Shown here: piece by piece, positions 22,156-30,668 of the stretch
How positions within the stretch are numbered: the stretch's first letter is position 1
Layout: every line of letters starts with the position of its first letter
Assembly: GCA_913063055.1 (NCBI GenBank)
Contig: CAJXZK010000026.1
Location: forward strand, 1 to 33,915
Source: an uncultured bacterium
GTDB taxonomy: Bacteria; Cyanobacteriota; Vampirovibrionia; Obscuribacterales; Obscuribacteraceae
Direction of reading: 5' to 3'
Length of the DNA: 33,915 nt
Made by a program: the position numbers and the translations under genes
The notes under the pieces: model-generated
What the model saw: the letters and a program-made list of their open reading frames with translations, nothing else
Databases searched by the model: none
What the model was told of the DNA's origin: nothing

Positions 22156-23181
22156 ATGGGCCAACAAATCATGATTGAAAATACAGAGGAAACCAAGAAA
22201 CTGCTGACGCCACCTGAGAGCTCTGAGCTAACAGATGCTAGTTCTACTACCGCTAAGTTGAAGAATCTGTCTGAGCGCTATAAGCTGCTCAATGAGCTCG
22301 GTGTGGGCGGCATGGGAACAGTATTTCGGGCTGTTGAGCGTGAGTCTAAGGCCACCTATGCAGTTAAGGTTATGCACAGGCACCTCAAGGCCGACAGCGC
22401 CAATGTCATGCGCTTTGAGCGCGAGGCTCAATTGGCCAGCAGTCTGCAGCATCCCAACATTGTTGAAGTTTTTGATTTTGGACTGACTGAAGCATCTGAG
22501 CCATACATGGTGATGGAATATCTTCAGGGCGAAAACTTGGACGACATGATAGAAGCTAGTGGGCGGCTGCCTATCGAAAAGTTCGCACCGATATTTTCAC
22601 AAGTTTGCGCCGGGCTGAGTTATGCCCATGAGTCAAACATCGTGCACCGCGATATCAAGCCAAGCAATATCATGTTGATTGCGGGCACTGTGCCACCACA
22701 AGTCAAGATTGTCGACTTTGGCATCGCTAAATCTTGTGCCACCACTGGAATGCTCTGTCCAACTAGTGTGGCAGTGTTGCAATCGATGGACTGGGCCAGC
22801 GACAAGCCCAACGAAGAAGTGGCAGCTTTGCTACAGACTTTGACTCAACCAGGTGAGATTTTCGGTAGCCCGCTTTATATGAGCCCCGAGCAGTGCAATG
22901 GTCAAGAAGCTGATTGCCGCTCGGAAGTTTATTCGCTGGGTTGTATGGTCTTTGAGATTCTTACTGGCACAGCACCACTGAGAGGCAGGGATGCCATGGA
23001 GACTATGCTGAAAAAGTTGCGGGACAAGCCGCCGCTAATGGGTTCTGTAGCCAAAGATATTAGGTTCTCTGATGAACTTGAGGCCATTGTGCAGCGCTGT
23101 TTAGAGCGTGATCCAGACAAGCGCTACCAAACCGTTGCCGAGTTGGGTGCGGCCTGGAAAGCGATTGATAGTATGAATTGA
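22156..23181 (+). CDS. Serine/threonine protein kinase (PknB-like), soluble
   Basis: 341 aa. All kinase motifs are present: glycine loop GVGGMG (49-54), Lys71 (YAVKVM), catalytic loop HRDIKPSN (164-171), DFG (187-189), SPEQ (243-246, in place of APE), and DxxSLG in helix F (SEVYSLGCM). The catalytic domain fills the protein; there is no TM or sensor domain, unlike PknB. Between DFG and SPEQ an insertion of about 40 residues (193-234) enlarges the activation segment and contains CATTGMLCPTS, a likely autophosphorylation site. It should be active. The neighbours are a toxin-like pair upstream and a convergent gene downstream; its targets are unknown. Confidence 0.93.
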   Translation: MGQQIMIENTEETKKLLTPPESSELTDASSTTAKLKNLSERYKLLNELGVGGMGTVFRAVERESKATYAVKVMHRHLKADSANVMRFEREAQLASSLQHPNIVEVFDFGLTEASEPYMVMEYLQGENLDDMIEASGRLPIEKFAPIFSQVCAGLSYAHESNIVHRDIKPSNIMLIAGTVPPQVKIVDFGIAKSCATTGMLCPTSVAVLQSMDWASDKPNEEVAALLQTLTQPGEIFGSPLYMSPEQCNGQEADCRSEVYSLGCMVFEILTGTAPLRGRDAMETMLKKLRDKPPLMGSVAKDIRFSDELEAIVQRCLERDPDKRYQTVAELGAAWKAIDSMN

Positions 23182-23197
23182 GAACTGCTTGTATGTG

Positions 23198-23770
23198 TTA
23201 GCCCCCGAGCTCTTGAATCAACGCGTCAAATGCAATAGGTTCGGTCACGTTAGTTGTAATTGCCCTCGTCTTTTTCGCTTCCTTAATGCCGTCGCCGCCC
23301 CAATCGAAGGTATAGCCGCCATAGTCTTCAGAATAGGCTATTTCAAAGGGATAGGCTCGTCTCAATTCAATTACAAAGCTGACTTTGTCACTGAATTTTG
23401 GCCAGCTCCGTTTGACCTTGCGCAGGCAGGTTGTGCACAGGCCCCGGCACCAATTGTCGCCTGAGAGTGGTGAGACGCCAAATGAAGTGACGAGTACACT
23501 ACCAGTGGTGTGATAGACATTGCATCTCATGGCAAACAAAGGGTTCTTCCACAGTTTCAACAGATAGCCCAGAGGCAGCATTCCGCCACCTGGCAGATAA
23601 GGCCAGACGCAGTAACTGAATGCAGGCTGGCAGAAAAAGTATTCTGGCTTTTGCAGGATTGCATCTTCGTTATCTAGAATTAGTTGAAAGAAGGTCTGAA
23701 ACTCTGCGAAATCATGAGCAGAAGCTTCAGCGTCAATGGTCGGCCGAGTGCCGGTCGAAATTATAGTCAT
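23198..23770 (-). CDS. Hypothetical 190-aa cytoplasmic protein
   Basis: No family recognised. It is soluble, with several aromatic-rich segments (PEYFFCQPAFSYCVWPYLPGGG) and a Cys-rich stretch WCRGLCTTCLRK around residues 107-118. That could bind a metal or form a redox pair but does not match a known finger exactly. The ATG at 23770 is supported by AAGGA 7 bases upstream. It is convergent with the kinase gene (16 bases between stops). Confidence 0.65.
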   Translation of the reverse strand: MTIISTGTRPTIDAEASAHDFAEFQTFFQLILDNEDAILQKPEYFFCQPAFSYCVWPYLPGGGMLPLGYLLKLWKNPLFAMRCNVYHTTGSVLVTSFGVSPLSGDNWCRGLCTTCLRKVKRSWPKFSDKVSFVIELRRAYPFEIAYSEDYGGYTFDWGGDGIKEAKKTRAITTNVTEPIAFDALIQELGG

Positions 23771-23811
23771 GATTATTCCTTTGCTTTAGCATCATTTGTG
23801 TAAGCGCCAGC

Positions 23812-23839
23812 AAGCTATTGTTCAAATCGGCGCTTTTTT
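23812..23839 (+). terminator. Terminator-like hairpin without an obvious plus-strand gene
   Basis: AAGCGCC/GGCGCTT (7 bp, 10-base loop) is followed by a run of T on the plus strand. The flanking genes are both on the minus strand, so it would end an unseen plus-strand transcript or act as a leader hairpin for the gene at 23770. Confidence 0.35.
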
Positions 23840-23965
23840 AGAGTAGCACGTAGCGGCAAACTGCGGAGAAAAAGCGGCCTAATCTCCGCAAATTGTGCGG
23901 CGATTACAGTGGGCAGCTCAAATAACTTATCTCCAGGCTTCTGTACTGTGAATCATGATGATCCA

Positions 23966-25135
23966 TTACTCAGTCGCTAAGTCCCTCACCACTTTCTTCA
24001 AGCCATCAGTTACCCGCGCCAGGCAATCGTAGTTAATTTTGTCGGCGGTATCTTCAGCGGTGTGATAGTGCGGATAGCGATAGGGAGCCGTATCGGTCAC
24101 CATGATGCCCGGATATCCCAGTCGCCAAAAACTTAGTTGATCCGAAAAATCGACACCAGACAGGTCGGCTGGTGCTGCCAGGGTTTGCGTGGGAAACTTC
24201 GCCGCCGCAATGAAGTAATCGGCGCATTTTGTCAGCAGAGTTCGTGAGTCTAGCTTGCCAATGAATGTGAGAAAGTTTCCGGTCTTCGGATAAAGCATTG
24301 CTAGCGCTTCTACAGGGAAGCGCTGAGAATCAGGCTTTTCACTGTAATAGCCGATGGTCTCTAAGGAAAGCATTGCTACGATATTGTCTGCGTGTTCTTT
24401 GCAGGCTTTGGCATAGCGATAGCTGCCCATGTCGTCACTGCGAAAGAACGGAGGTTCTTCATTGCTGAAAGCGACAAAGCGAATGGTGCGTGGAAACTTC
24501 TCTTTAGCCAGTGCCTTGGCAATTTCTAGCAGGGCGGCAACACCACTGCCGTTGTCGTTGGCGCCAGGGCAATCTTGCACGCCGTCATAGTGGGCACCGA
24601 TGACGATGATCTCCGAAGCTTTGCTCGTTCCCGCAATCTCCGCGAGAATATTGGCTGTGCTCTGAGTGGCGTGGGTTGCTCCCCACAGTCCATCATTGAA
24701 GTATCCACTGACCGAAAATGTCTGACGCGCCGGCTTCAATCCAGCCGCGCTGAAATTTTCTTCAATGTAGGTTGCCGCTCTCTCTAAACCACCGGGATTT
24801 TTAGTGAGACTGCGCGCACCAATGTCGCTAGAAAGTTTTTCTATATGGCCGCGCAAATGGCTTGCTAGTTGCTTCTGAGCTGTCGTTAAGGGCTCGATTG
24901 TTCCACCATAAGACGGCAGCGTAAAATACGCGATCAGGCCGCCCGCTAAGGCTGCGAGCCCGGCAATTGTGACCGTAAGCTTTTTTCTGGTGAGGATATT
25001 CTTCATGAGCACGGCCGATTGTAGCACGGGTTCTTTTGCTGCCTTTGCTGTCTTTACTGTCTTTACTGTCTTTACTACTTTTGCAGCGTCTACTGCTTTT
25101 GCTAGCTTTGCTACTTTGGCTAGCTCAATTGGCAA
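23966..25135 (-). CDS. Membrane-anchored M28 family metallopeptidase
   Basis: 389 aa. An unusual Lys/Ala/Val-rich cytoplasmic tail (residues 1-42) is followed by one TM helix (about 54-71) and an external M28 peptidase domain. The dizinc ligands and base are all visible: His182 and Asp184 (GAHYDG), Asp194 (GANDNGSG), Glu226/Glu227 (SNEEPP), the LETIGYY block, and the final His in YRYPHYHTAEDT. It should be an active aminopeptidase or carboxypeptidase working outside the membrane. The start is taken as the TTG at 25135 (AGGA upstream); an ATG at 25006 would remove the repeated tail and leave a normal signal anchor. Confidence 0.9.
   Translation of the reverse strand: MPIELAKVAKLAKAVDAAKVVKTVKTVKTAKAAKEPVLQSAVLMKNILTRKKLTVTIAGLAALAGGLIAYFTLPSYGGTIEPLTTAQKQLASHLRGHIEKLSSDIGARSLTKNPGGLERAATYIEENFSAAGLKPARQTFSVSGYFNDGLWGATHATQSTANILAEIAGTSKASEIIVIGAHYDGVQDCPGANDNGSGVAALLEIAKALAKEKFPRTIRFVAFSNEEPPFFRSDDMGSYRYAKACKEHADNIVAMLSLETIGYYSEKPDSQRFPVEALAMLYPKTGNFLTFIGKLDSRTLLTKCADYFIAAAKFPTQTLAAPADLSGVDFSDQLSFWRLGYPGIMVTDTAPYRYPHYHTAEDTADKINYDCLARVTDGLKKVVRDLATE
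25041..25076 (-). repeat. 9-bp tandem repeats in the M28 peptidase N-terminus
   Basis: GTCTTTACT is repeated exactly three times (25050-25076), preceded by a variant GCCTTTGCT. In the coding frame it gives VKTVKTVKT within an AK-rich tail. Unit length is a multiple of three, so copy number can change without breaking the frame. Confidence 0.7.
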
Positions 25136-25226
25136 TTTACTTTGTCCTGAGCGCGATTGCGGTACAATCTCGATGCATGGCTAGCAACCTTGCAGCAATG
25201 ACTTACCAGCGCGGACAAATAAAAGC

Positions 25227-26762
25227 TTGAGACTTGCAATAACTATACTTGTAGCCTTTCTGCTCTGCTTCTGGGTTGGCGGAATGAATTCCCTATCGGC
25301 CCTGCGTGACGCAGATACCTGTTGGCTTCTGGCACTGGGAAAAATTATTGCCGAGCAAGGTTTGCCCGCAACTGACCCTTTCTCTTACACTTATTTCTTT
25401 ATGACGCAGCAAGGCATTGCTGAGCCGTATGTTGTTCACCAGTGGCTCTCGGAGTTATTTCTCTACTGGACATATCAAACCGGTGGTCTTGGTGCTCTAA
25501 TTCTTCTGGTGTCAATTATCACGGCCGCTACATTTGTTGCCTTGCCCAGCTGGTTCTTGCGGAATGACAAAGTTGATGCCGGATTGGTGGTGCTGATCGG
25601 TAGTCTCGCTCAGCTGGCGTGCGCCTTTCACTTTTTTGCCAGACCTGAGATTTTTTCATACCTGCTATTTGCTGTGGCACTACATGTGGTTTTACTCATT
25701 ATTGAAACCACGGCGACAAAGTCAAGACTGATACTAATTGCAACTTACGCAGCCCTGACAGCTCTCTGGTGCAACCTGCATACATCATTTGTGCTGGCGA
25801 TTGCTTTAGCCTTGGTGCCTCTCTTGTATCTAAGCATCGGTCGCGCCGTGTACAAAGCTCAACCTGCTGAATGCGGCGCAGCCTTCGCTGCTAAGGTTAA
25901 CGATAGAGTTGGCGAGAGAATTATCCCGCAACTAGTTGCTCTTCCTGTTCTTGCGGTGCTTGCCAGTCTGGTCAATCCTGCTGGCTTTAAGCTCTGGACT
26001 TACCTGCCCAAGCTCTTCTTTATGAACATCGCCGTGAATGAATCACGGTCGCTGAACATTTTTGATCTTGGCCGAATCGAGTTACTTCCTTTCTTTGCCT
26101 TGTTTGTTATCTATTTGATATGTTTCGTCAAGAGTTTATCAAAGCTTGAACTTGGGGCTGTCGGCCTGCGCGCAATTCTTGCCTGTCTTGCTCTGGTGCT
26201 TGTCTCCGCCCGTATTAGGTTGATTGTCTATGGCCTTATTATTGTTGTCTTTGAGTTGCCGCAAATGTTGGCGGTGCTACTCAAGCCGCAGTCGAAAGTG
26301 CAATCCAACTTCATCCATTACTTTGCCATAGTCGCTGGCATCGCTGGTTCGCTTTTTGTCTCTTTGAGGCTGCAGCCACCACAACTACCGCAGATTATGC
26401 CTGGTTTCGCCCCGCCCTTTGCCGCCATCAATTATTTAAATGCTAATCCCCAACCGGGCCCCGGCCTCAATGAGCCCCGCTTCGGCGACATGATGATCTG
26501 GTATCTGAAGCCGCCAGTGCCGGTCTTCATTGACACGCGTTTTGATATGTATGGCGAGAAATTATTCAAGCAGTACGCAGTTTTGACAAACTGTGGCGAG
26601 GGCTGGCAGAAGTCGCTGCAAGATTTCAGTATTGAATGGGTGTTTCTGCCCCCAGACCGGCCGCTAGTAAAAGCACTGAGTGTAGACCCTGCCTGGCAGA
26701 CTGCCTTTAAGGATGAGAGAGCGGTTATTTTGGTAAAGCTCAAGCCTGCCGCAACTAAGTAG
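25227..26762 (+). CDS. Multi-pass membrane protein, putative GT-C glycosyltransferase
   Basis: 511 aa with about ten TM segments. The first external loop contains LRDADTCWLLALGKIIAEQGLPATDPFSYT, then HQWLSELFLYW. The pattern D.D..W..G..I...G.P..DPFS is typical of large GT-C-like membrane families in bacteria. The C-terminal part (FIDTRFDMYGEKLFKQY, GWQKSL) is a soluble domain also typical of that group. It differs from the tandem pair at the left of the window, which carry DF.EW.PP loops. A TTG start at 25227 is used. Donor and acceptor are unknown. Confidence 0.7.
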   Translation: MRLAITILVAFLLCFWVGGMNSLSALRDADTCWLLALGKIIAEQGLPATDPFSYTYFFMTQQGIAEPYVVHQWLSELFLYWTYQTGGLGALILLVSIITAATFVALPSWFLRNDKVDAGLVVLIGSLAQLACAFHFFARPEIFSYLLFAVALHVVLLIIETTATKSRLILIATYAALTALWCNLHTSFVLAIALALVPLLYLSIGRAVYKAQPAECGAAFAAKVNDRVGERIIPQLVALPVLAVLASLVNPAGFKLWTYLPKLFFMNIAVNESRSLNIFDLGRIELLPFFALFVIYLICFVKSLSKLELGAVGLRAILACLALVLVSARIRLIVYGLIIVVFELPQMLAVLLKPQSKVQSNFIHYFAIVAGIAGSLFVSLRLQPPQLPQIMPGFAPPFAAINYLNANPQPGPGLNEPRFGDMMIWYLKPPVPVFIDTRFDMYGEKLFKQYAVLTNCGEGWQKSLQDFSIEWVFLPPDRPLVKALSVDPAWQTAFKDERAVILVKLKPAATK

Positions 26763-26962
26763 GCAAGTCGGTAAGCGGGTAAGCAGGTAAGTATCCTGCT
26801 CATGTAATGAATTCAGGATTGATGCTCACAAGCTTCTTATGCTGAGGTCGATTCATGATTTAGTTGAAGCACTTCGTGCCTCGCTTGAAAGACTAGCTAA
26901 ATCAAGTGATGCTGATTAAATGATATATTGATGTTCGTAGCGATTTTCTTCTGGTATTGAAA

Positions 26963-27445
26963 ATGAAACAAAGCAAGAGATTATTATTCTCGGTAAACCT
27001 CGCCGGCATCACTCTGTTCACAACTTTGTTCGTAAGTCTATTCACTACTTTGGTTGCAACTTTTATTGCCAGTCCGATCACGACCTTGCCCTGTTTGGCG
27101 GCAGGTGAGGTCTATCCTGTAGACGTTCCAAAAAAGTATCCAGTATCTTTTGCTGCCTACAAGAAAATACTTCCAAAAGCTTGGCACAATGCTGCTTGGG
27201 TTTATAAGCTGGAAGGCACGGCTGAGCCAGTGCGAATCATCGATTTTAGTGGACGCAAATTTGTTCTCGGGCATGTTTGCAAGCCCCATGATTGCGCCGA
27301 TAATCAACTAACATTTCTTGTTGCCGTCGACGGCAGCGCCGCTTATGCCCAGGCTAATAGTCTTGATTTGACTCAGGGTAAAGATGTGATAGTTGGTAAT
27401 CCTGACGCTGCGGCCAAAAAGATTCTTGCTAAAGGATTGGATTAG
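26963..27445 (+). CDS. ivy: Ivy-type lysozyme inhibitor
   Basis: 160 aa from ATG 26963 (a TTG six bases earlier is possible). A long hydrophobic signal segment ends near the start of the mature domain. The Ivy hallmark CKPHDC is at about residues 106-111: in E. coli Ivy this disulfide-closed loop inserts its His into the lysozyme active site. The preceding FVLGHVCKPHDCADNQLTFLVA and the fold pattern (WVYKLEGTAEPVR) fit Ivy well. It protects periplasmic peptidoglycan from C-type lysozymes and can also inhibit lytic transglycosylases. It is flanked by a glycosyltransferase-like gene and a convergent HEAT-repeat gene. Confidence 0.9.
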   Translation: MKQSKRLLFSVNLAGITLFTTLFVSLFTTLVATFIASPITTLPCLAAGEVYPVDVPKKYPVSFAAYKKILPKAWHNAAWVYKLEGTAEPVRIIDFSGRKFVLGHVCKPHDCADNQLTFLVAVDGSAAYAQANSLDLTQGKDVIVGNPDAAAKKILAKGLD

Positions 27446-27472
27446 GATTAGGTTTGGATTAGGTTTCTACTT

Positions 27473-29254
27473 CTACTTAAATTTGAGATTGCCAGTTTCA
27501 AGAAGTCTGTCTGGTTGTTCAAAAACAATGGGTGGAAGAGTTGGCTGCGCTTTTATGGCGCGCTTCTTGAAGGTTGCCGCGCGTTGCGCCAGGTGGTGCG
27601 TGATCAAAAGCTCGTAAGTCGCACCGGTCAAAGACGAATCGGCAACAGCGTTTTGCTCAAGACAATCGAGATACTTTGAAAATTCTGGCTTAGACAATTG
27701 CTCTCCAGCGGTGTCGTCCAGATATTTCAAGAGTGCGCGCACGGCTAGAGCATTTGGATCTGTTGCCAGTCCATTTTGAAATGCCATTTGTGCGTCTGTG
27801 GTTGGCACTCCCGACATTGTTGTTCTGGGCTTTTGGCACTGTGCCAATAGTTCGTTTTTTGCAGATGCGGGATCAATCATCGCAACTCGGCAGAGAAAAC
27901 CGACTCCAAAATCATGATTGTTCAGGTGAGCTAGCAGTATGGGCTTCACTTTGGCGACAGGAAAACTAACAAGACTCAGGGCTGCAGCGGCTCGCACTGA
28001 GGCTGCTTTGTCGCTGAGCAATTTGTCTAACTGTGGTATCGCCTCAGTGTCTTGCGATAGACCGGCAGAAAGGGCAGCGGCCTTGCGCACCGTATCTGAT
28101 GCATCATTCATTAAAGCAAGGCGCTGCTTGGCCATGACTTTTGTTGAGGAAGGAGAAGCCGAGTAATCCGAACTTAATATTATTGCAGCAGCGCGTATTT
28201 CTGCTTGCGGTGAAGCCAGCCAGGATGGCAGTTTAGCGCTGATGGTTTCTGCCATTTTAGGCTCATGTTGGGAAGCGCCCAATGCCAAAATAGCAGCGGC
28301 GCAAATATCTGGTTTATGTTTGCCGTCGGCTATTTTGATCAAAAATGGAACGGCGGATTTCGCGGAGACATTATCTTTGATTGTCCATGGTCCCCAACTG
28401 CACATTGGCTTGTCTGCCACAGTCCAGAGATAACGCATGCGATAGTCCTCGCGTGTGTATGGACTCATGGTTCCGAGCGACTCTATGAATGTCTTGAGAA
28501 ATTCATCGCCGCTCAGAGCCAATGGCGGCTCGTGCTTGCTATCGAAAAGTGAGTTGAGCACCTGCGCGCGCGGATAATCACCTGTTCCGCTTGAACTGTT
28601 ATTCTCACATGAAAGGTCGAGTAGCGTTAAAGCTGCATACTGTGATACTTCAGCTTGCTTGCTAGCTATTTGCTTTGTCAGTTCATTCCAAACTGCTTTT
28701 GTTGACGTGATGCCAGGTGCGATTGGTGTCTCGTCTGCGGCGCGGAAGAATCCCTCCCACGGACGCAAGGTGTAGTTAGCGGAGGCCTGCATGAGAGACC
28801 CTTTTCCATTTGTTTGTTGGGCAAATAAGATGTAACTGTGACCTGGTTCTAGTTTGAAATGGGCATGGTTTTCTGGGCCAGCATCTAGCCACATGGTTGG
28901 CTTGCCAGCTGTTGGTACATCGGTGCGATAGTAAAAATCAACTGTGTCTGTTGGTGCTTTGCCCTTGAGGGTGGAAATCAGCTTTAACTTTGCTCGATAG
29001 ACTTGCCAGAAATTAGACTTGAGAGCATTGCTGTCGGCGGCTTTCGCTGGCTCTATAGAGATTACCTTGGCCTTTAGCACTAATGCCGAAGCGCCTGTCA
29101 TCTTGTCGATGGTCATTGGATAAGGCATTATCATGGCTTTGGCTTGCTCGCAGTGCGGATTGCTTAAAAGAATGACAAGACATGTCAGAGAGACAAGCAG
29201 TCGTTTAGTTCTGGCCCGACATTTGGGCGAATGCCTTTCGGTCTTAATTTCCAT
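27473..29254 (-). CDS. Exported HEAT-repeat protein
   Basis: 593 aa from ATG 29254, chosen because GGAG lies 6 bases upstream; an earlier in-frame start at 29305 lacks this. A basic N-terminus and TM-like segment (LLVSLTCLVILLSNPHC) make a signal, with NPHC a weak lipobox. Residues about 40-200 form a beta-rich domain (DTVDFYYRTDVPTAGKP). From about residue 290 on there are HEAT/PBS-lyase-like helical repeats (AVPFLIKIADGKHKPDICAA, ASVRAAAALSLVSFP). HEAT repeats bind proteins; the partner is unknown. The gene is convergent with the Ivy gene. Confidence 0.8.
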   Translation of the reverse strand: MEIKTERHSPKCRARTKRLLVSLTCLVILLSNPHCEQAKAMIMPYPMTIDKMTGASALVLKAKVISIEPAKAADSNALKSNFWQVYRAKLKLISTLKGKAPTDTVDFYYRTDVPTAGKPTMWLDAGPENHAHFKLEPGHSYILFAQQTNGKGSLMQASANYTLRPWEGFFRAADETPIAPGITSTKAVWNELTKQIASKQAEVSQYAALTLLDLSCENNSSSGTGDYPRAQVLNSLFDSKHEPPLALSGDEFLKTFIESLGTMSPYTREDYRMRYLWTVADKPMCSWGPWTIKDNVSAKSAVPFLIKIADGKHKPDICAAAILALGASQHEPKMAETISAKLPSWLASPQAEIRAAAIILSSDYSASPSSTKVMAKQRLALMNDASDTVRKAAALSAGLSQDTEAIPQLDKLLSDKAASVRAAAALSLVSFPVAKVKPILLAHLNNHDFGVGFLCRVAMIDPASAKNELLAQCQKPRTTMSGVPTTDAQMAFQNGLATDPNALAVRALLKYLDDTAGEQLSKPEFSKYLDCLEQNAVADSSLTGATYELLITHHLAQRAATFKKRAIKAQPTLPPIVFEQPDRLLETGNLKFK

Positions 29255-29364
29255 CTGCGTCTCCGTCACCGGCACCGTTACTTGTCGCTTCTGTGGATAA
29301 CCCATGGTTTCAGCAGGATTTCAACCAGAGTTCAAACGAGAGTTCAATTCATTCTACCCTGGGT

Positions 29365-30048
29365 TCAGTCTTTTGCTTTCTTGTCCTTCTGCGCCTTACG
29401 AAGTGCTCTAACATAGTCCGGAACCTTCTTAATAAATTGCATGGGCTCTATGTATTCGCCTTTGTCGCTAATGACGATGTAGCGGGTCTGCACTGACTTT
29501 GTATTTCCCGTTGAACCGGCGTAACCGATGACGCGACCGCGTTCGACTTCTTGGCCAGGTAGGACGCTGTAGGCGTTGAGGTGACAAACTAATGTGCGCA
29601 CGTTGGGATATGGATGGTACACCTCAACCGTGACTCCAAGCTCATCATCTCGCCAGCCAGCTCTTGTGACCACACCGTCTAGAAGGTTGTAGACACGGTC
29701 ATTAAGTTCCGCGCCTAATTCAAGGCCGTTGCGAAAGCTTTTCTTGCCGTTTGGATCAGTGTAATTGCCGGCTCTTGCTTTTATTTCACCGCGCCCTGCT
29801 GGAGTGTATTGGATGTCGTCTTTCATTGGCGAAACCAAGACTTTAGGAGCGTAGTAGCCCTTGAATTTCTCGGCCGGTGTTGGTGTAGCAACGACTACAT
29901 GGGTAGTTGGAGTTGGAGTATTTAGCACTGCTAAGGTCTTAGGCGGCCGCGTTTTCTGAACAAAATAGGCGATGCCACCGCCGATAGCTCCCACGCAAGT
30001 CACTGCGATTAAGGTGTTGCGAATAGGGTATGTTCGAGTGGTTGTCAT
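29365..30048 (-). CDS. LytM/M23-fold protein lacking catalytic residues
   Basis: 227 aa: an N-terminal TM anchor (about 10-30), a Pro/Thr-rich linker (TPTPTTHVVVATPTP), and a LytM (M23) domain at about 100-195. The fold is clear from LLDGVVTRAG, GVTVEVYH, LVCHLNAYSVLPGQEVERGRVIGYAGSTGNT. The zinc ligands are lost: the first H.G.D reads RNGLELG, and the final HxH reads TRYIV; only the His of VCHL remains. Like EnvC and NlpD, it probably binds or activates another cell-wall enzyme instead of cutting peptidoglycan. It ends 110 bases upstream of the HEAT-repeat gene on the same strand. Confidence 0.85.
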   Translation of the reverse strand: MTTTRTYPIRNTLIAVTCVGAIGGGIAYFVQKTRPPKTLAVLNTPTPTTHVVVATPTPAEKFKGYYAPKVLVSPMKDDIQYTPAGRGEIKARAGNYTDPNGKKSFRNGLELGAELNDRVYNLLDGVVTRAGWRDDELGVTVEVYHPYPNVRTLVCHLNAYSVLPGQEVERGRVIGYAGSTGNTKSVQTRYIVISDKGEYIEPMQFIKKVPDYVRALRKAQKDKKAKD

Positions 30049-30133
30049 TGAGCTAGGATATCACTTGGCGTAGTTCTGTGTTTTCCGTTTCGCTCAAAAT
30101 TCATTGTCTTTTTGGATAATAAAGGATTCAACC

Positions 30134-30553
30134 GTGGTCAAGATTTCAAAGTTTCTAGTTGCCTTAGGTATCAGCGTCGCTTCACTAGGTTTTGCCGTTG
30201 CTGCCAATGCTGATACGGTCGACGCGCGCTGTGATGTTTTTCCGAAGGGCGATGATAAGGCTACCTTCTCTGGCCTTTGCTCATTTTCACAGCGGCAAGG
30301 ATATATAACTATCGACCTGAAAAATGGCACGACCTATGAGCTGAGCCCTTCTGGCGATAAGCCTGGAAACTACGTCGATAAAGATGGCAAGCCAGCCTAC
30401 AGAGAGTCAGGCTTGGGCAAGCGTGGGCAAATCTACAGGCTTTCGAAGCAGTCACTTTATGTTTACTGGGATACCGCTCCTTTCAACAAGAATGGTAGTA
30501 AGGGCGGTGCCATAAAACCGGCCGCAGGCAAAGTCTCGACTGCAAAGCCTTAG
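30134..30553 (+). CDS. Small exported protein of unknown function
   Basis: 139 aa from the GTG at 30134, with AAGGA 8 bases before it; the frame opens earlier but without a site. The signal peptide is clear (VKISKFLVALGISVASLGFAVAANA, cut before DT). The mature part has two Cys (DARCDVFP, FSGLCSFSQ), likely a disulfide, and a block DLKNGTTYELSPSGDKPGNY that resembles small beta-sandwich periplasmic proteins. The tail is Lys/Gly/Ala-rich. No firm family. It is divergent from the LytM-like gene. Confidence 0.7.
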   Translation: MVKISKFLVALGISVASLGFAVAANADTVDARCDVFPKGDDKATFSGLCSFSQRQGYITIDLKNGTTYELSPSGDKPGNYVDKDGKPAYRESGLGKRGQIYRLSKQSLYVYWDTAPFNKNGSKGGAIKPAAGKVSTAKP

Positions 30554-30668
30554 TCGAAGTTGAGAGAGAAGTTGAGGATTATTGAGCTTAAGTGGGCTTA
30601 TAGTAACAGCGATATCCATGGTGTCAACGGAGTCCTAAGTAGTTGATTGGCTCGGCCAGGAGCGACCA

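Noticed and set aside
26767..26790. Three 8-bp GGTAAG repeats after the GT-C gene
   Set aside because: Short, imperfect and outside any gene or promoter; no function suggested.
26839..26919. 26-codon ORF upstream of the Ivy gene
   Set aside because: It would form an amphipathic helix, but no ribosome binding site precedes it.
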